Positions 37,656 to 50,859 of a stretch of DNA of 64,000 bases are shown piece by piece (the stretch's first letter is position 1; each line of letters starts with the position of its first letter). Origin of the DNA: Dryas octopetala (taxonomy: Eukaryota; Streptophyta; Magnoliopsida; Rosales; Rosaceae). The stretch is from NCBI GenBank assembly GCA_963921425.1, contig OY992836.1, positions 10,385,304 through 10,449,303 of the forward strand, read 5' to 3'. The notes beneath the pieces were generated by a model, which was given only the letters and a program-made list of their open reading frames with translations, did not search any database and had not been told where the DNA came from. The translations under genes and the position numbers were made by a program.

Positions 37656-39693
37656 ACACTCAGATTTCCAAAAAAATATGGTGTTTTACTAAAAGGCTTC
37701 TAACATTAGTGTATATATATGGTCTAATTTCTTATAAACCAATTCATAACTCCTTACCAAACTTATATGGGATTATTAACATGGTTTTAATATAAGCCAC
37801 ACTCTCAAACAACCTCCACATTGGCAGGACTTAAGTCATCATTCAAATATCATCTCACAATCCAAACGCTATCTCCACCTTGATCTAAACAAGCTAGGTC
37901 TCCGAATTCTCCAAATTGCTCGCAAGAGACACCAAATTTGGGCTTTGTACCACATGTTAGGCGAAAGCCGATATATGAGTGCAACCAAATTACCACATAT
38001 CTCTACACACACACACGTACACACACCAAATATGTCGATATTCTCTCTAGTTTAGCAACTTGAGTTGCTAAACGAGTATGAGGTTTTATTAAAGGGTCTT
38101 GGCATTAGTGTGTATGGTCTAATTCCTTACATATTGAATATATAATAACAAATATCACTCTAATCTAAGCACTCTCTCAACTATATATTACTACAGGGTT
38201 TGCATGATAATCAAGCCATTTCTGAATTTTCTTCTCCCTTATAATAATTCACTTAATTCATTTTCCGAAACCCCACCCTAATTAATCATGAGTGTCGCAT
38301 GCAGTTGATAAAATTGTATTATACATAAACAAAAAACTCTAAGAGTCTTTTAGACATATATAGAGGGCAGGACAGGGCATCGCTACCGACCAAAGACGTT
38401 GAGGAACTGAGGAAGGAAATGTATGGTGGTTGAGAAACGTGGAGCGCCGTAAAATTACCCGTTTTACGCTGAAACGTACAGCTAAGTGCATGCATAGCCA
38501 GATATATATGTCCATCATCACGTATAGCTATAGACCATCGTACGTTGAGAGAGAGAGAAGAGAGAGATACACGTGATAGAGGTGGCTAGATTCCCGTGAG
38601 ACCAAACCAGCTAGAAACCAAGCCCATGTATTATGTATATAATAGGCCATAACACACATCAAATTAAGTATCAAACCAATGCTTCCTCTGCCACTCCATC
38701 ACCAAACGTTACATCTCACGGGCCTTACCACCCATCTATCTCAATTCCATCATATATATATATATATATACACCCTTTTTATTTATTTATTACTTGGATC
38801 TCTAGCTTTTAGGGTAGACAAATAAATAATCGCATGGGATGTCTAAATGTTTAATTAAAACCTATCAATTTTATAGATGTTTTATATGTTATGACGATCT
38901 TTGTTATTATTTACTAAAAAAATAATTACGTGATCGAATATAAATGAAAGGCAAAGAATCCTATTTTTATATATAATATATCTCCGGACTCCAAAATTCT
39001 TTTCAGATGGTAACGATGGCTATTTGTCAAATTTTCACAAAGCTTTAAGAATGTCGGAAATGTTAAAGTTTAGGTGTCAATTCTATTGATTTTGAATGCA
39101 ATCATATATATTCATTAAGATCATGTTGGATTTCATTAACAGATAACTAACATGTGATAATTAATTTGAAAGAGCTCCTAATTAACCATGAAGAATATTA
39201 ATCAGAATATTGGAGTCACCCTTTATTGTGGGAGAAAAATTGGCCTACAGATATTGGTTACGACTGAGACATTTTGTGTAGCTTTGTGTTATGTATTCAC
39301 TTTAAATATAAACTTGTCCAACAATAACAATCTTTAAATTTCTATGCAAACTAAATATACGTTGAGGGTAGAGGAGATTTGAACTTAAATATCTTTTAAC
39401 ATTAAGAGAAGAAATATATATCACTAAACTATAGTCGTATTATACAAACTAATTAAATATTAGTATATAGATTAAGCTAGTTCTAGACTTCTAGTTTATC
39501 AAAAAGGTATTGAAGTTAACATGGGTACAAGTAAAAGACTACAGTATCATTATCAATTGGCTATGATGCATGTGTGATGATCCAAAACATGAGATTGAGC
39601 TAGCGATTGTGAAAATTATTAAAAGAAAGGAAGGAAAGATTTGGTTTTGTTTGTCCCCTTCCTCCTGCTATAATATATATATCCTCATATATA
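37656..39693. other. Intergenic, no gene seen
   Basis: AT-rich sequence with short TA and CA repeats. Open frames are short and match nothing I recognise. Confidence 0.4.
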
Positions 39694-40091
39694 AGAATGC
39701 TCTAAAACTAACTAGTTAGTAAGTTAATACAAAGCTAACTACCATACTGAACCCACCGCATAATGTAATCTCAAAATCCGAACCGTCTATTTTTTAGGCC
39801 CTACTTCAAAGATTATCCTTGTAAAAAATCTCCAAATTCGAAAATCATTTAGTCATTTGATTATATCAACAACTATTTATATGCTTTTATCGAAAACACT
39901 GATTGTCTATTTATTTGATCTCAATTAGATGACTAAATGATTTCCGATTTAGTTGATTTTTTGTAATGATGATCTTTGAAGTACGACCTAAATAATTGAT
40001 GGTTCGGATTATGAGATTAGTTATGTGGTGGTCTCAAAAGCATGGTTAGCTTCGTATTAACTTGCTAACTAGTTAGTTTTAGAGCACTCCT
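39694..40091. mobile_element. MITE with long inverted repeats, ~398 bp
   Basis: The left end AGAATGCTCTAAAACTAACT and the right end AGTTAGTTTTAGAGCACTCC are inverted copies. Inverted homology continues inward, for example AACTAGTTAGTAAGTTAATAC with GTATTAACTTGCTAACTAGTT and ATCATTTAGTCATTTGAT with its complement near 39920. Both flanks are ATATATA, so a target duplication is possible but cannot be told from background. Confidence 0.8.
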
Positions 40092-40904
40092 ATATATATA
40101 TATATACATATATCTGCAGCGCAGCCAGCCAAAATCACAATTAATGGACATCCAATCCCAGAGTACGGCTGAGCGTGCTCTCACTCGATCACTGAGTCAC
40201 TGCTGCTCCTGCTCTGCGCGCACACTTACCCATCTCCAACTCCATGGACCATGAATCGAGGGTACTTTGGTCATTTCCTCCTTCTATGCATGTAATTTAC
40301 ACCTCTGAAGTCACTCTCCATGCTCTTATACTCACGACTCTCAAAGGTTTGACTTCTAAAGCTACACTGCTACTGCTCTGCTTGCTTGCTTCCGCTTATT
40401 GGGGCAAACAAATCGATCAACCTTAATTTTAAGTCATTATTTATTAATAAATATTAAATTACTCCAATTTTGATAGCTTAAAAGGAATATATTTTTCCCA
40501 AAATTCCTTATCTGGATACTGATTAATGATTGGGTTGTGATTTATCAGTTTCCACACCTGAAACTGACCCAACACAAACAAAAACAAATCAAATAAAAAT
40601 CAGGTTGAGCTGCGTTTAGTTATCTTTCTTAAGCTTTAGAATCATAAAATTAATTTTATCAGTAACAGCCTAACAGGCCGTTTAAATAGCCCAAAGAATA
40701 AATACTTCTAGGCCCATATTTTACAAGGCCCAAAACTGTAACTGAATTGAAAAGGCTCAAGTGAGTCTGCTGGAAGAAAGAAGGTATGGTGATGTAAAGG
40801 GCCATATATTCCTATATTAGAAGCAACTGCCATATGTTTTAGCCATTTAGCCACCTCATTTTGTCCTTCTTTCTTTGCGTGAAGAAAGAAGGTACATGTC
40901 TTAC

Positions 40905-41245
40905 TTGTTGTTTATATGATGATGTACTTGACCTATTTTGGTACAAACATGAAAATGGTAAAAGCTCTCAAGAAAAAAGATGATGAAAGAATTTAAGATG
41001 AGTGACTTGGGTCTTACCATAAATTTTCTCGGAATTCAATAAATGCGCAATTGCAGTGACATAAAATTTAGATTTTCATGCTCGTTCTTGTTTTATTTCA
41101 GATTTGGTACGCAAAGGAGGAATTGGCAAAGCATGGATAATTAATTTACCAAAATCAACCAGCTGACATTCTAATTTCTAACCAAAGTCGATCACCACTC
41201 ACCAAGGAGAAATTTGAGAGGTTGAAGAAGTGTTTTCCTCTGTTT
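40905..41245 (+). pseudogene. Degraded Copia-type reverse transcriptase / RNase H remnant
   Basis: Broken frames give peptides typical of the end of a Copia polyprotein: a YDD-like active-site trace near 40930, EFKMSDLGLTINFLGIQ near 40992-41040 (the usual KMSDLG..xYFLGI motif), then ADILISNQSRSPLTKEKFERLKK near 41165-41232, which resembles the RNase H tail ADIxTKxLxxxKF. Several stops and a large internal deletion separate them. It has no coding function. Long terminal repeats were not found. Confidence 0.6.
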
Positions 41246-42793
41246 GTTTTATGACTTTGTAGTATGAGATGTATGAAGTTTATAAACCACCACATAAAAT
41301 TGAGCCCTGAGCCAACCACCGGATGACATCTCGGGCCATCGATCTATTGGGCCCCACGTTAAAGAGTTTGAAGATGGAGGCCCATTTGATGATTGATGAA
41401 ACCTGAAAGCTCCCAAGAGAAGAACTTCATCAACTGCTTATACAAGGCCCAATTGCCCACTTGGCCCAATGGCCCATCTACTACCTTATATAAAGCCCTT
41501 TACCCCTAAGAGTTTGGGTGCTGATTTCATTTACACTTTGACAGCTTTCCAATGACTTTTCACAAGTCAAATATTGTAGTGCTCCCATTCAGATGTAATC
41601 TCTCCAAATACAGAAAAGTAGAAATATATTGACTGTGGATGGCTGGATGCAGCCCAAGTTGGGTAAACCACATAAATTTCTTGCACGTTCTTAATTTTCT
41701 ATTTTTCTATGCCCACAATTCATTTTTTACGTTGATATACGATTTTTTGCATCAACATTAAGCAATAAAAAATTATGAGTTGACATTTAAATGCTTTTTA
41801 AATTATAATTTTGATAATTAAATGCCTTCTAAATTATGATTTTGATAATTGCATTTTACTTTTTTGTTTTACGGTTTAAATTTTGAAGGTGTGAACGTTT
41901 GTCATAATTGCAGAAACTTTTAAAAAACAGGTAAATAATGTTTTCTTGAAATTTTTGTTCATCTTCCTCAATTTTCTTCTACTTCGATCTTTTAAAAAAA
42001 AAAAAAAAATTGGATGAAGGTGTCATGAAAATTCGGAGAGTAAAATCGATCATTCAAATTTATGAGTAATAAGAATAGACATACAAAAATAAGAAATAAG
42101 CCTAAATCAAAAGAACAAGAAAAGCATGAATTTAAATCTAAAAGCAACTACACTTTTGAGTTGGGATCTAAGAATCCCTTTCAAAAAGTAGACATATATT
42201 CCTCCACGTCACTGTCATTTCAAACCAAGTGGACTGGAGGAGTCGAGAATTTGAACAATGCCTTATAAGGCAAATTGCACGTAGAAGCAGATTGAGATTC
42301 GTGCATGTTTAGAGCTTCAATGAGGTCAAAGCCGACTTCCCCAGATGGCATGAAAAGTTCAGTTGCTTGGGTGTAAATGTTGGAAATAATTTCAGCGGTG
42401 GCAAGTGGGGGAGAGATTAACCGACAGAAAAATTGTATGACATATGGTGTGATGGGCTCACTTATAGTTATTAACGACCTTTTGTTAGTCAAGGTTTTTA
42501 ATTAGTGGTAGCAATAGCATGCATATATTATATCGGAGGCCACATATATATATATATATAATATAGTTGACAACAACAGCATTGTCTTTCACAATGATCC
42601 CAGAAAAAGTAGCACTTTAAGATTGAAGATGTGATGTAGGCTCCTACGTACACATTGTGAATACCTCTTTCAAGTGTGAACTTTTCTCGGGAAAGTTTTG
42701 TCTGGTCACCCAAGAAAGAAATTTAATGCGCTCTTTGGCTCACCATTCGCTCATCCAATGCGTCAGCCCAGCACAGGGGACCGAAACCTCTTT
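41246..42793. other. Intergenic, 5' flank of CAD gene 1
   Basis: No gene is seen. AT-rich with poly-A at 41993-42009 and a (TA)n stretch near 42545-42560. The sequence around 41630-41680 (GGGTAAACCACATAAATTTCTT) resembles the edge of an LTR retrotransposon. Confidence 0.35.
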
Positions 42794-42806
42794 CTATATA
42801 TAAATA
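42794..42806 (+). promoter_or_regulatory. TATA box of CAD gene 1
   Basis: CTATATATAAATA lies 91 bases upstream of the start codon at 42897, followed by a short CT- and CA-rich leader. Spacing and sequence fit a typical plant TATA promoter. Confidence 0.65.
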
Positions 42807-42896
42807 TGTGGCATCAACTCCCTAACAATTGCAACACTCACTCTTAATTACTCTCACACTCTTAATTACACTCTCACTCTATATTAAGCTGAGAAA

Positions 42897-44051
42897 ATGG
42901 CGAAATCTCCAGAGCAAGAACACCCCAAGAAGGCCTTTGGATGGGCTGCCAGAGATTCATCTGGTGTTCTCTCTCCCTTCAAATTCTCAAGAAGGTTATA
43001 ATTAATTAATCATTCCATTTTCTCAATCTAATTCTTTATTTATTTATTTATTTATTCTTTTCTGGGTATCTGTTTTTCATTTGGTCTCCAAAATTGACGG
43101 AACTAATTTGGTGGCAGAGAAACGGGAGTGAAAGATGTGACCTTCAAAGTATTATACTGCGGAATCTGCCATTCGGACCTTCACATGGTGAAGAATGAAT
43201 GGGGTTTGTCTACCTATCCTCTGGTTCCCGGGTAGACATCTTCATATCAAATCCATTAAACATTTTGAGTAATTTCTTTAGCTCGATCATCCTATGCACC
43301 TAATATTTTGAATCATGCAGGCATGAGATTGTTGGTGAAGTGACAGAGGTAGGCAGCAAAGTAGAAAAATTCAAAGTTGGGGACAAGGTCGGTGTTGGGT
43401 GCTTGGTGGGATCATGTCAATCCTGTGATAACTGTGCCAACAATTTGGACAATTACTGCCCCAAATTCATACTCACCTATGGTGCCAAGTACCACGACGG
43501 AACCACCACATATGGCGGTTACTCTGACGTCATGGTGGCCGACGAGCACTTCGTCATACGTATCCCAGACAACCTGCCACTTGATGCTGCTGCTCCTCTA
43601 CTGTGTGCTGGGATTACAACTTACAGCCCTTTGAAATATTTTGGACTTGACAAACCCGGTATGCATGTGGGTGTGGTTGGCTTAGGTGGTCTAGGCCATG
43701 TAGCTGTCAAGTTTGCTAAGGCTATGGGGGTTAAGGTTACAGTCATTAGTACCTCCCCTAATAAGAAGGAAGAAGCTATCAAACACCTTGGTGCTGATTC
43801 ATTTGTGGTCAGTCGTGACCAAGATCAGATGCAGGTCATTATTTGTCCAAGTTTAATTTCTTGATGATATATATGCACTACTAGGAAATACCCCATTACA
43901 TATCACTAGAAAGATATCAATTTTTTAAAAATTGATATTATAAATTTTTAGAACAACTTAAAGGTTTTGACTTAGACTTAGACCCGATACTCCCATCTCA
44001 AACACAAACACAGAAACACTCTCAGGCTCTCAGCACTTCCTCTCAGCCCGA

Positions 44052-44101
<50 letters not shown>

Positions 44102-47100
44102 TCACCCACCCTTCGTTCTCACAGTCGTTGTCGCCGTCGCGTGGTTAACTTTGGCGACGGCGCCGACCCTCAAGTGCTCTCTCTGCCTCGCTCATCGTCA
44201 TGGGTTGCAGCCAAAATGTAAGTTGGGTTCTCTCTTTCTCTCTGTCATCGATCTTTTCTCTATCCCATCCTGGGTTCTCTCTTTTTCTCTGTTCTCTTCT
44301 CTCTTTACTGAAATTAGGGTTTAAAAATTGGGATTTTCTATTATTTAGGTTTTTTTTCAAATTAGGGATTTCTTAAGTTTGTATACTTCCTGAAATTAGG
44401 GATATGGTGCATTTGTTTCTTCAAATTAGGGGTTAATTTTCTATGAATTTAATGCTTCATTTGCTTCTTTAAATTAGCAAGTGAGAACTGAGAAGATCGA
44501 TATGGACAAAGAATGGGGTTCAAATCCCGGCAGCGGCGCGCCGTCTCTACCCAGAACGAAGCCATCGACTGCCGAGAGCATATCCTACGACTCGCCCTTC
44601 AGACCATCGTTCTTGCCAAATATTCCTATTTAATGAGCAACCACCTCGGAAGGTACCTATCTTTCTCTTTCCATTGAAATTATTTTATTTAATCTTTTTG
44701 TTTTTTTCTGTTTCATACGCTCCCAGAACTAAATGGGATTTTATTATTTTTGTTTTCTTGTATTTGCTTAGAACAATTTCATTAGGAGTCTAACGTTTCT
44801 GAGTTAATGTCCAGTTTTTCCGAGTGGTATTTGAGGAAGTTGAAGGATCTTGTTTTGGGATTCTCGACAGAAAGTCACTGACTGAAGGTAAGAACTCCTT
44901 TTTTATTTCTGGTGTTCATATGAGATTAACTCGATTTCGCATTGAGATTAACTTGTTAGTAGAGACTTGTTAGAGAGTTATATTTTTCTATAATATTCTC
45001 AGATTGGGGAGAATCAGTGTTATAGGGATGAGGAGTTTATGATGAAGGGGCTGTGGTATGGCAGTTGATGTATTCTTCTTAGGGCTCCTAACTTTTGTAT
45101 TGCTCATTTTTGTAATTCATAAAGCTTATACATCTCCCGTGCTAACTTTATCATTCATTTATTGTTTGTGGCCCTCAAAATCTCACATGTCCTGCAAAAC
45201 CTTTTGGGGAACAAATATGTTTGATTGTTTTCATCCATATATAATGCATTCTTTTTTCATAGAGAAAAGCACTAAATTTTTCTCAGTTGATGTCATATTT
45301 GATTGCCTTGAATGAGATTTAAAGCATTTTGTGTGGAAACGAATTAGAGAGGATATTGTGAATAACAAACATGGCAGCAACAAAGGAGATGAGGATGGGG
45401 ATGTGAGATGAGTGATGAGCATATACTTGAGATTTGTGGGGGGCAAAAAATCTTGGTACTACTCCACTAGTTTACAAATTATAGAAAACATGCAATAACA
45501 TAAAATAAGATGGTAACATTCTTCCTACCCCTGCAATATGGCAGAATATATTCTTAAATTCAGAGAGTACAAGTAAAATGGACTTGTGATATTATTGTCT
45601 CCTAGGCATTTGAATATTGAAATAGGACAGAGTCAATCAAACTCACACAAGATGATCAACTAATTGATTGAATTCTTTAATTAATTCAAAGAATAAAACT
45701 AAATTGGAGTAGTTGTGATATTGTTGGCTATACATATTAAATAGTTTGCCCTTCTCTGTTTGTTTTAATTAACTCTTGTTTGGTTTGTGTAAAATCAAAA
45801 ATCTAATTCAACCAAAAAATAAGAAAGAAAGAATTAACAGAGGGTGTGGTGTGGGTGCATATATGCAAGTGATAGCTACAAGGAATACCAGAGAACGCAG
45901 CAATAAGCTTGAGAATATGTGCTGGCACCATTTGGCATGTATCTTGCCCGTAAAAAGAAACAGGTCAGTCACTCACACTCACACAACACAACACTTACAG
46001 TGCAGCATCATCAATCAAATTCCCTATATAAAGCTCAAGTGCTCGACCAAGAATAATGCAAATGCAAGTTGCTGGATACTTATTCCATTTTAGTGGACTT
46101 CTTGTCCATTGTTTTGTACTCTTTCATTTGTTTAATGAAAGGTTTCTGTTTCTCATAAAAAAAAAAAAAAACACACACACACACACACACAAAATTCATT
46201 GAGTAGCAAAAACACATATCTGCATATCAAAGAGGAGGGTATTAATATGCTTGTAGATCTGAAGATCAAATAAGAGGCTTTGATCTGTAGATTTTTTGAG
46301 GAAAATAAAATTGCAGTAGTAATGCCAAACAAATTCTGTTTATCTTACTTTGCAAGTGTTGTATTTGTATTCTGTTTATACAAGAAGCCTGCCAAAGTGA
46401 ACTAGTACTGAATCCCAAGTTTAGTCATTTTATTCTTTGTATCATTTTGTTTTATTGTTGCGATTTTGAGTTTTCATAATAGTCCATGATGAATTTCGAT
46501 TTGGCTTAAAGACTCTGTTTGTAAGTGGTTGTGATTGATGCTGGCTATGAACATAATTGGGTTTATGGTTAATACTAAGTAAATGATGCTGGGTTTGGAT
46601 TTATTTTGACAACTGAAAATTAACTGTAAAATAACACTATGAGAATGTGTGTTTGTATGCTCAAGGATAGTAAATTGGACAACAAGAGCTGGTGGGATTC
46701 TGTGGAAGAGAGATTTACTGACATATTACTTTTGTTTTGGCCTTTGAATTTAGAGAGCGGAGGATGAAACAGCTCGATTGTACGCCGAGTCCGTAGAGTC
46801 ATTTCAAGGGGATAATGCACCCGGGTCGAAGGCATTTGTTCGAGGAGGAACAATCAATCCCAATTAGAAGGTGAAGACTGATTCTGAAGGTTAGCATATC
46901 TGAAGAACTCTATGTTGCCTTTTGTTCCAGTTTTGATAGTTTCAGTTCTTAGTGTTTTGCTTTCATATTATGTCATTTCATGCTATGGATAAGTAAAATA
47001 CTTTTCTATTATTATCGGGACACTTTAATAAAAGTATGGACCTTTTTATTCATTCGCGGATGGCAGGTGAAAAGTCCAAAGATGGGGTATCTGTTCCAAA

Positions 47101-50100
47101 GAAGGGGAGTAGGTAAAGAAATGCTTTTGATTAACCATGCTGCAATACTCTTTGATAAGGCATTGTAACTAGGACGATTATATTTGGTGATGATTTGATA
47201 TCCTCAGATGGGTTTTGTATTGTTGAGGTTTGTAAATGTTTAAAATAGAAAAATGGAAAACGAAAAGTGGATACTGATTTTATTCATGTTATTTTACTCA
47301 ATGGAATCACAATAATCAAACTTTGTCTATGATGCTATTCTTCTTCCAATCAAGAAAAGGAGTGATTTTCAAGTATTCAACTATAGATTTCAGATAAAGC
47401 AAGCATATTGCTCACACATTTTGTCTTTTAACTTCTTTTCTTTGATAAAGTTGTGTTGTGAGCTTGCTAATATTCATTCTTAGTTTATTGAATATGATGA
47501 CAATCCTTTGATTTCTTGAATATCTTATTGAGCATTTACTTCTACTTCTTTACTTAGATTTCTAGTTTATATGTATGTTCATATGCATATTATACTAAAA
47601 TATGGCTGACACGATCATATAATCATATTAATTTTGGCATTTTTGTGTTTCTTAAATGTGTGCATGAGACTTTTCAAGCTATATGATAATCTACATGTGA
47701 AGAAATATATCTAAATGGAATATAGAGCACAATAATCAGTCATTTGAAGTTGCGCCGTTGGTCTGGACCATGAGTTACTGGATTTGATAAACTAGAGGGT
47801 CGTCCCAAATTGGAAGTTCTGAAGTTGGATGGAAAATTGCACAAATGCTAAGTTCATATGAAACATTGTTAGTTCTGTTACTCTGTATTAGTGTAAAATT
47901 TAGATCATCGTTTGGTCCAATGGAAGCTCTTAGTGTGTAAATATACAATATTCTGTCTATTTCGAGTGTTACATGAACCTATTGGTTTTAGTGTTGTTGG
48001 TTTGCAGTTGGTTTTGTGGCAATTAATTAATGAAGAACTACCTCAATTAAAAAACTAAGTAAGTTCTAATGATCTTGAATTTAGTTTTAATGTTGATTAT
48101 AGTCCTACATCAGGGCTCTTCTTCTTGATTCTGCTGGTAGGTTTTTTTTTTTTTTCCGTGAATCACTCTAGATGTTGTCTAGAACTGATTTATGGTATTA
48201 ATAATGTTTGATGAATTTCATTCATTTAGCTATTTTGATCAAATATACAGTTGATTGTGAACTCTTTAATTAAGAGGATGTGTAGTGCTAATAAATTCAG
48301 CGAAGATGAGGTTAGCTTGTTTATTTTATTTGACAATTCCTTTAGTTTGGTGCACATTCAAATTCCTTTAGCTTGTTCTGTCTTTTTTTTTTTTTATAAT
48401 TATTATATGATTTCTTTAACTGAAATATGTGATAAAGAGAATAAAATACAATCATAAGTTTGTTATACATTTGTTGTGGTTAGAAGTTTTTTTAGTGTTG
48501 CTAGCTGCTTTGGTCCTATGACAATTTTCAACTATGTGTGGATAATGTGCCAATGTGATGAGTTCTTTTAATAATTGCAGGCTTTTGAAGAAGTTGAGCT
48601 CCCTAGGCTAAAGAAAGAGACCCCAAGTATTACACTCTCAATAAAAGGACATGATATGAAAACTGTGGAAGTAATCTTCAGAATTTTATGGACTAAGGAA
48701 TATTACTGTATAGTTAGGTAACTTTTATCTATGTAAATGAATCCTTTTAATTTTGCTTATATTAAATCTGTATTGGTTTGGATAATAATTGTCAATTAGT
48801 CATAGGTGTGCATAATTTAGAACTAGTCATATATGCCTTATATTTTGTGTAGATTTTTGAAGTTGCTTAGGGGGTTATATATGGATTATGGTTATCCCTA
48901 CTTGTAGGGGATTTGTAATTCTTTTTTGTTAACTTGAATATGGGTTGAAATTGAATGTTGGAAATGTATGAGAATGTTGGATGAAATTTATGGAAGCATT
49001 TAAATTGCACAAATTGGCAGGAAAAATTAATATCTAACAACCCATTTTATTTTTTTTAATTCAAAAACATTTACAATATCAGTTAAATACTGATATCTAA
49101 TGTGTATTAAATCTGATATTTATACAGGTATATACATCGAAATAACAAATATCACCGATATATAATGTTATTTTTATTTCACATTCTAACTCAAACATGA
49201 TGTTTAAGAGACTTATAATATCTAAAACAACGAACAAACAGATATCTAATGTGTACATATATATCGGTTTTAGTTATAAATTCGATGTGTTAAAAATATT
49301 ATATATTGCTTTGATAAAAAAAGTGATGTAACAACCTACCAAATATAGCTTTTGATGAGTTTATAATATCGGAAAATAGGACCAAACAGATATTTAATAT
49401 ACCTTTTAATGTCAGTTCTTGAAAAAATAATGATATTGAAAGTATATTACATATCAGAATCCGTTCATTTAGATAGCGGAAACTTGAAAAATCGATATAT
49501 ATTATTTATTAACAATATCAGATATTTAACAAATAGGATGTCTAATTTGATATAGACATCAGCCCAAAACTGATATTGAAAATAAGGTACATTAGATATC
49601 ACGTCTGCCCTTATCGGTCGCAAACCTAATAGACATCGGTTTTCCACTGATATCTAATGGGGTATTTCTTAGTAGTGATGACTTCTAGTATTGGACTGTC
49701 ATGTGTGTGGAATGTCCTAAAGTTTTTTTTTTTTCTTTTTTGTAGGCTGCCATGGGCACACTAGATGGTATCATTGACACAGTTTCTGCAGTCCACCCTC
49801 TGTTGCCTTTGATTGGTTTGTTGAAGTCTCATGGAAAGCTTGTAATGGTTGGTGCACCGGAAAAGCCTCTTGAGCTTCCGGTTTTTCCTCTGCTCATGGG
49901 TAAGCAGAGAAATTTTGTGTGTGACCGTAACTTCACGATCTTAATATGCTGTGCATTTGAACTGAATGAATGTGTATTAATTAACAACCTTTCATTTTGC
50001 AATCACAGGAAGGAAGTTAGTAGCCGGCAGTAACATTGGTGGTCTGAAGGAGACACAAGAGATGATTGATTTTGCAGCCAAACACAACTTAACTGCTGAC

Positions 50101-50214
50101 ATCGAGGTTATCCCGATTGATTATTTGAATACTGCGATGGAGCGGCTTGCCAAAGCTGATGTTAGATACCGATTTGTTATTGACATTGGAAACACATTGA
50201 AGTCTGCCATTTGA
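42897..50214 (+). CDS. CAD: CAD-family alcohol dehydrogenase 1 (cinnamyl alcohol / mannitol dehydrogenase-like), 361 aa, 5 exons
   Basis: Exons 42897-42994, 43118-43231, 43321-43834, 49746-49899 and 50009-50214 join in phase to a complete medium-chain zinc alcohol dehydrogenase. Catalytic zinc ligands appear in CGICHSD, GHE and LLCAG; the structural zinc Cys cluster is [17 protein letters not shown]; the cofactor loop is GLGGLGH, as in NADP-dependent enzymes. Family members reduce cinnamyl or other aldehydes, or oxidise mannitol; the Eli3/mannitol-dehydrogenase-like clade fits best, so a role in core lignin synthesis is not assured. Length is normal. Intron 3 is 5.9 kb because a CACTA element sits in it; the equivalent intron of CAD gene 2 is 362 bp. 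Exons and splice sites look intact, so function may persist if the long intron is spliced. It faces CAD gene 2 tail to tail. Confidence 0.93.
44054..44098. repeat. (CT)n microsatellite
   Basis: About 22 CT units inside the CACTA element, just upstream of the captured SF3A2 leader sequence. Confidence 0.95.
44478..44652 (+). pseudogene. Captured fragment of splicing factor SF3A2 (SF3a66) 5' coding exon
   Basis: After an acceptor (TTAG at 44474-44477) the exon holds ATG at 44502 and reads [15 protein letters not shown], then in another frame [19 protein letters not shown] and [13 protein letters not shown], ending at a proper donor (GGAAG|GTACCT). The order matches the N-terminus of plant SF3A2, a U2 snRNP subunit, but one frameshift separates the halves and no zinc-finger exon follows. 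A likely leader exon ends at AAAAT|GTAAGT (44218). It lies inside the CACTA element and cannot make the full protein. Confidence 0.75.
46753..47112 (+). pseudogene. Captured fragment of SR140 (U2 snRNP-associated SURP protein), two exons
   Basis: Exon-like pieces at 46753-46888 and 47067-47112 have matching AG and GT boundaries and matching phase. They read [20 protein letters not shown], then [17 protein letters not shown], a TAG stop where related proteins have Glu, then KVKTDSEG joined to [15 protein letters not shown]. This order fits the N-terminal region of plant SR140. The in-frame stop and absence of the RRM and SURP domains make it a non-functional fragment carried by the CACTA element. 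Confidence 0.7.
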
Positions 50215-50851
50215 GTTTTGCATCCAGACTAAATCAACAGTAGAACAAGAAAAGAAATTGAGTTTGATTTTGTGGTCTCGATCAATTAATTTTGTTGTTT
50301 GCCATATGTTTTGTAAACCTTTGGTCACACTATCAGCACAATTAATGTGATTGGACGGATCTTAAATAAGAGAATGAATAAACTGATTTATTATTTTGGG
50401 AAGCAAATTTCATATGTGGTTATTCAGCTAGTTTTTGGCATATATAATAATATTTCTCATCATAATGTCAGAGAGTATTTATTTTTATAATGTTAAAAGA
50501 TCCCAAAAAAGAAAAAGAAAAAAGAAATTCGGATGAGGTTTTCATTTCTCTAGTTTATACTAGTGTTCCATCAGCACTAGTAGTTAGTCATTCATTTCGC
50601 AAAATGTCTAATAAGATGATAAATACTCATTTAGTATTCTTTATCTACAATAATTTAAACTTTTGATTAGAATAGATGTTTAAAAAGTAGAAGGCAAGGG
50701 AGTGGAGTCATCTTTCAAGAAAATGACAGAATCACCTAATAATGGTAGCTACAAAATTTAACAGTGATTGTTCCTGAAAAAGACATTGACAAAATAAAAT
50801 TTTGTAGTGGCTACATAAAAACCAATAAGATGTGTTTTGGCTTAAAAATTA
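50215..50851. other. 3' flank of CAD gene 1
   Basis: Probable 3' UTR to about 50400 (AATAAACTG-type signal near 50374), then AT-rich intergenic DNA without a gene. Confidence 0.45.
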
Positions 50852-50859
50852 CCTATGCC

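Larger units (their letters stand above)
43876..49677. mobile_element. CACTA transposon, 5,802 bp, in intron 3 of CAD gene 1, carrying gene fragments
   Basis: The left end CACTACTAGGAAATACCCC and right end GGGGTATTTCTTAGTAGTG are inverted copies over about 30 bp, and both flanks carry ATG (43873-43875 and 49678-49680), the 3-bp target duplication of CACTA elements. Subterminal GATATC/ATCAGTTTT-type motifs are dense at 49030-49670. I found no TNP2-like transposase, so it appears non-autonomous. The interior holds a (CT)n tract (44054-44098), exon-like pieces related to SF3A2 and SR140 with splice sites, poly-A plus (AC)n at 46158-46191, and an unassigned exon-like piece at 48581-48720 ([20 protein letters not shown]). 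This is the layout of a Pack-CACTA element. Confidence 0.95.
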
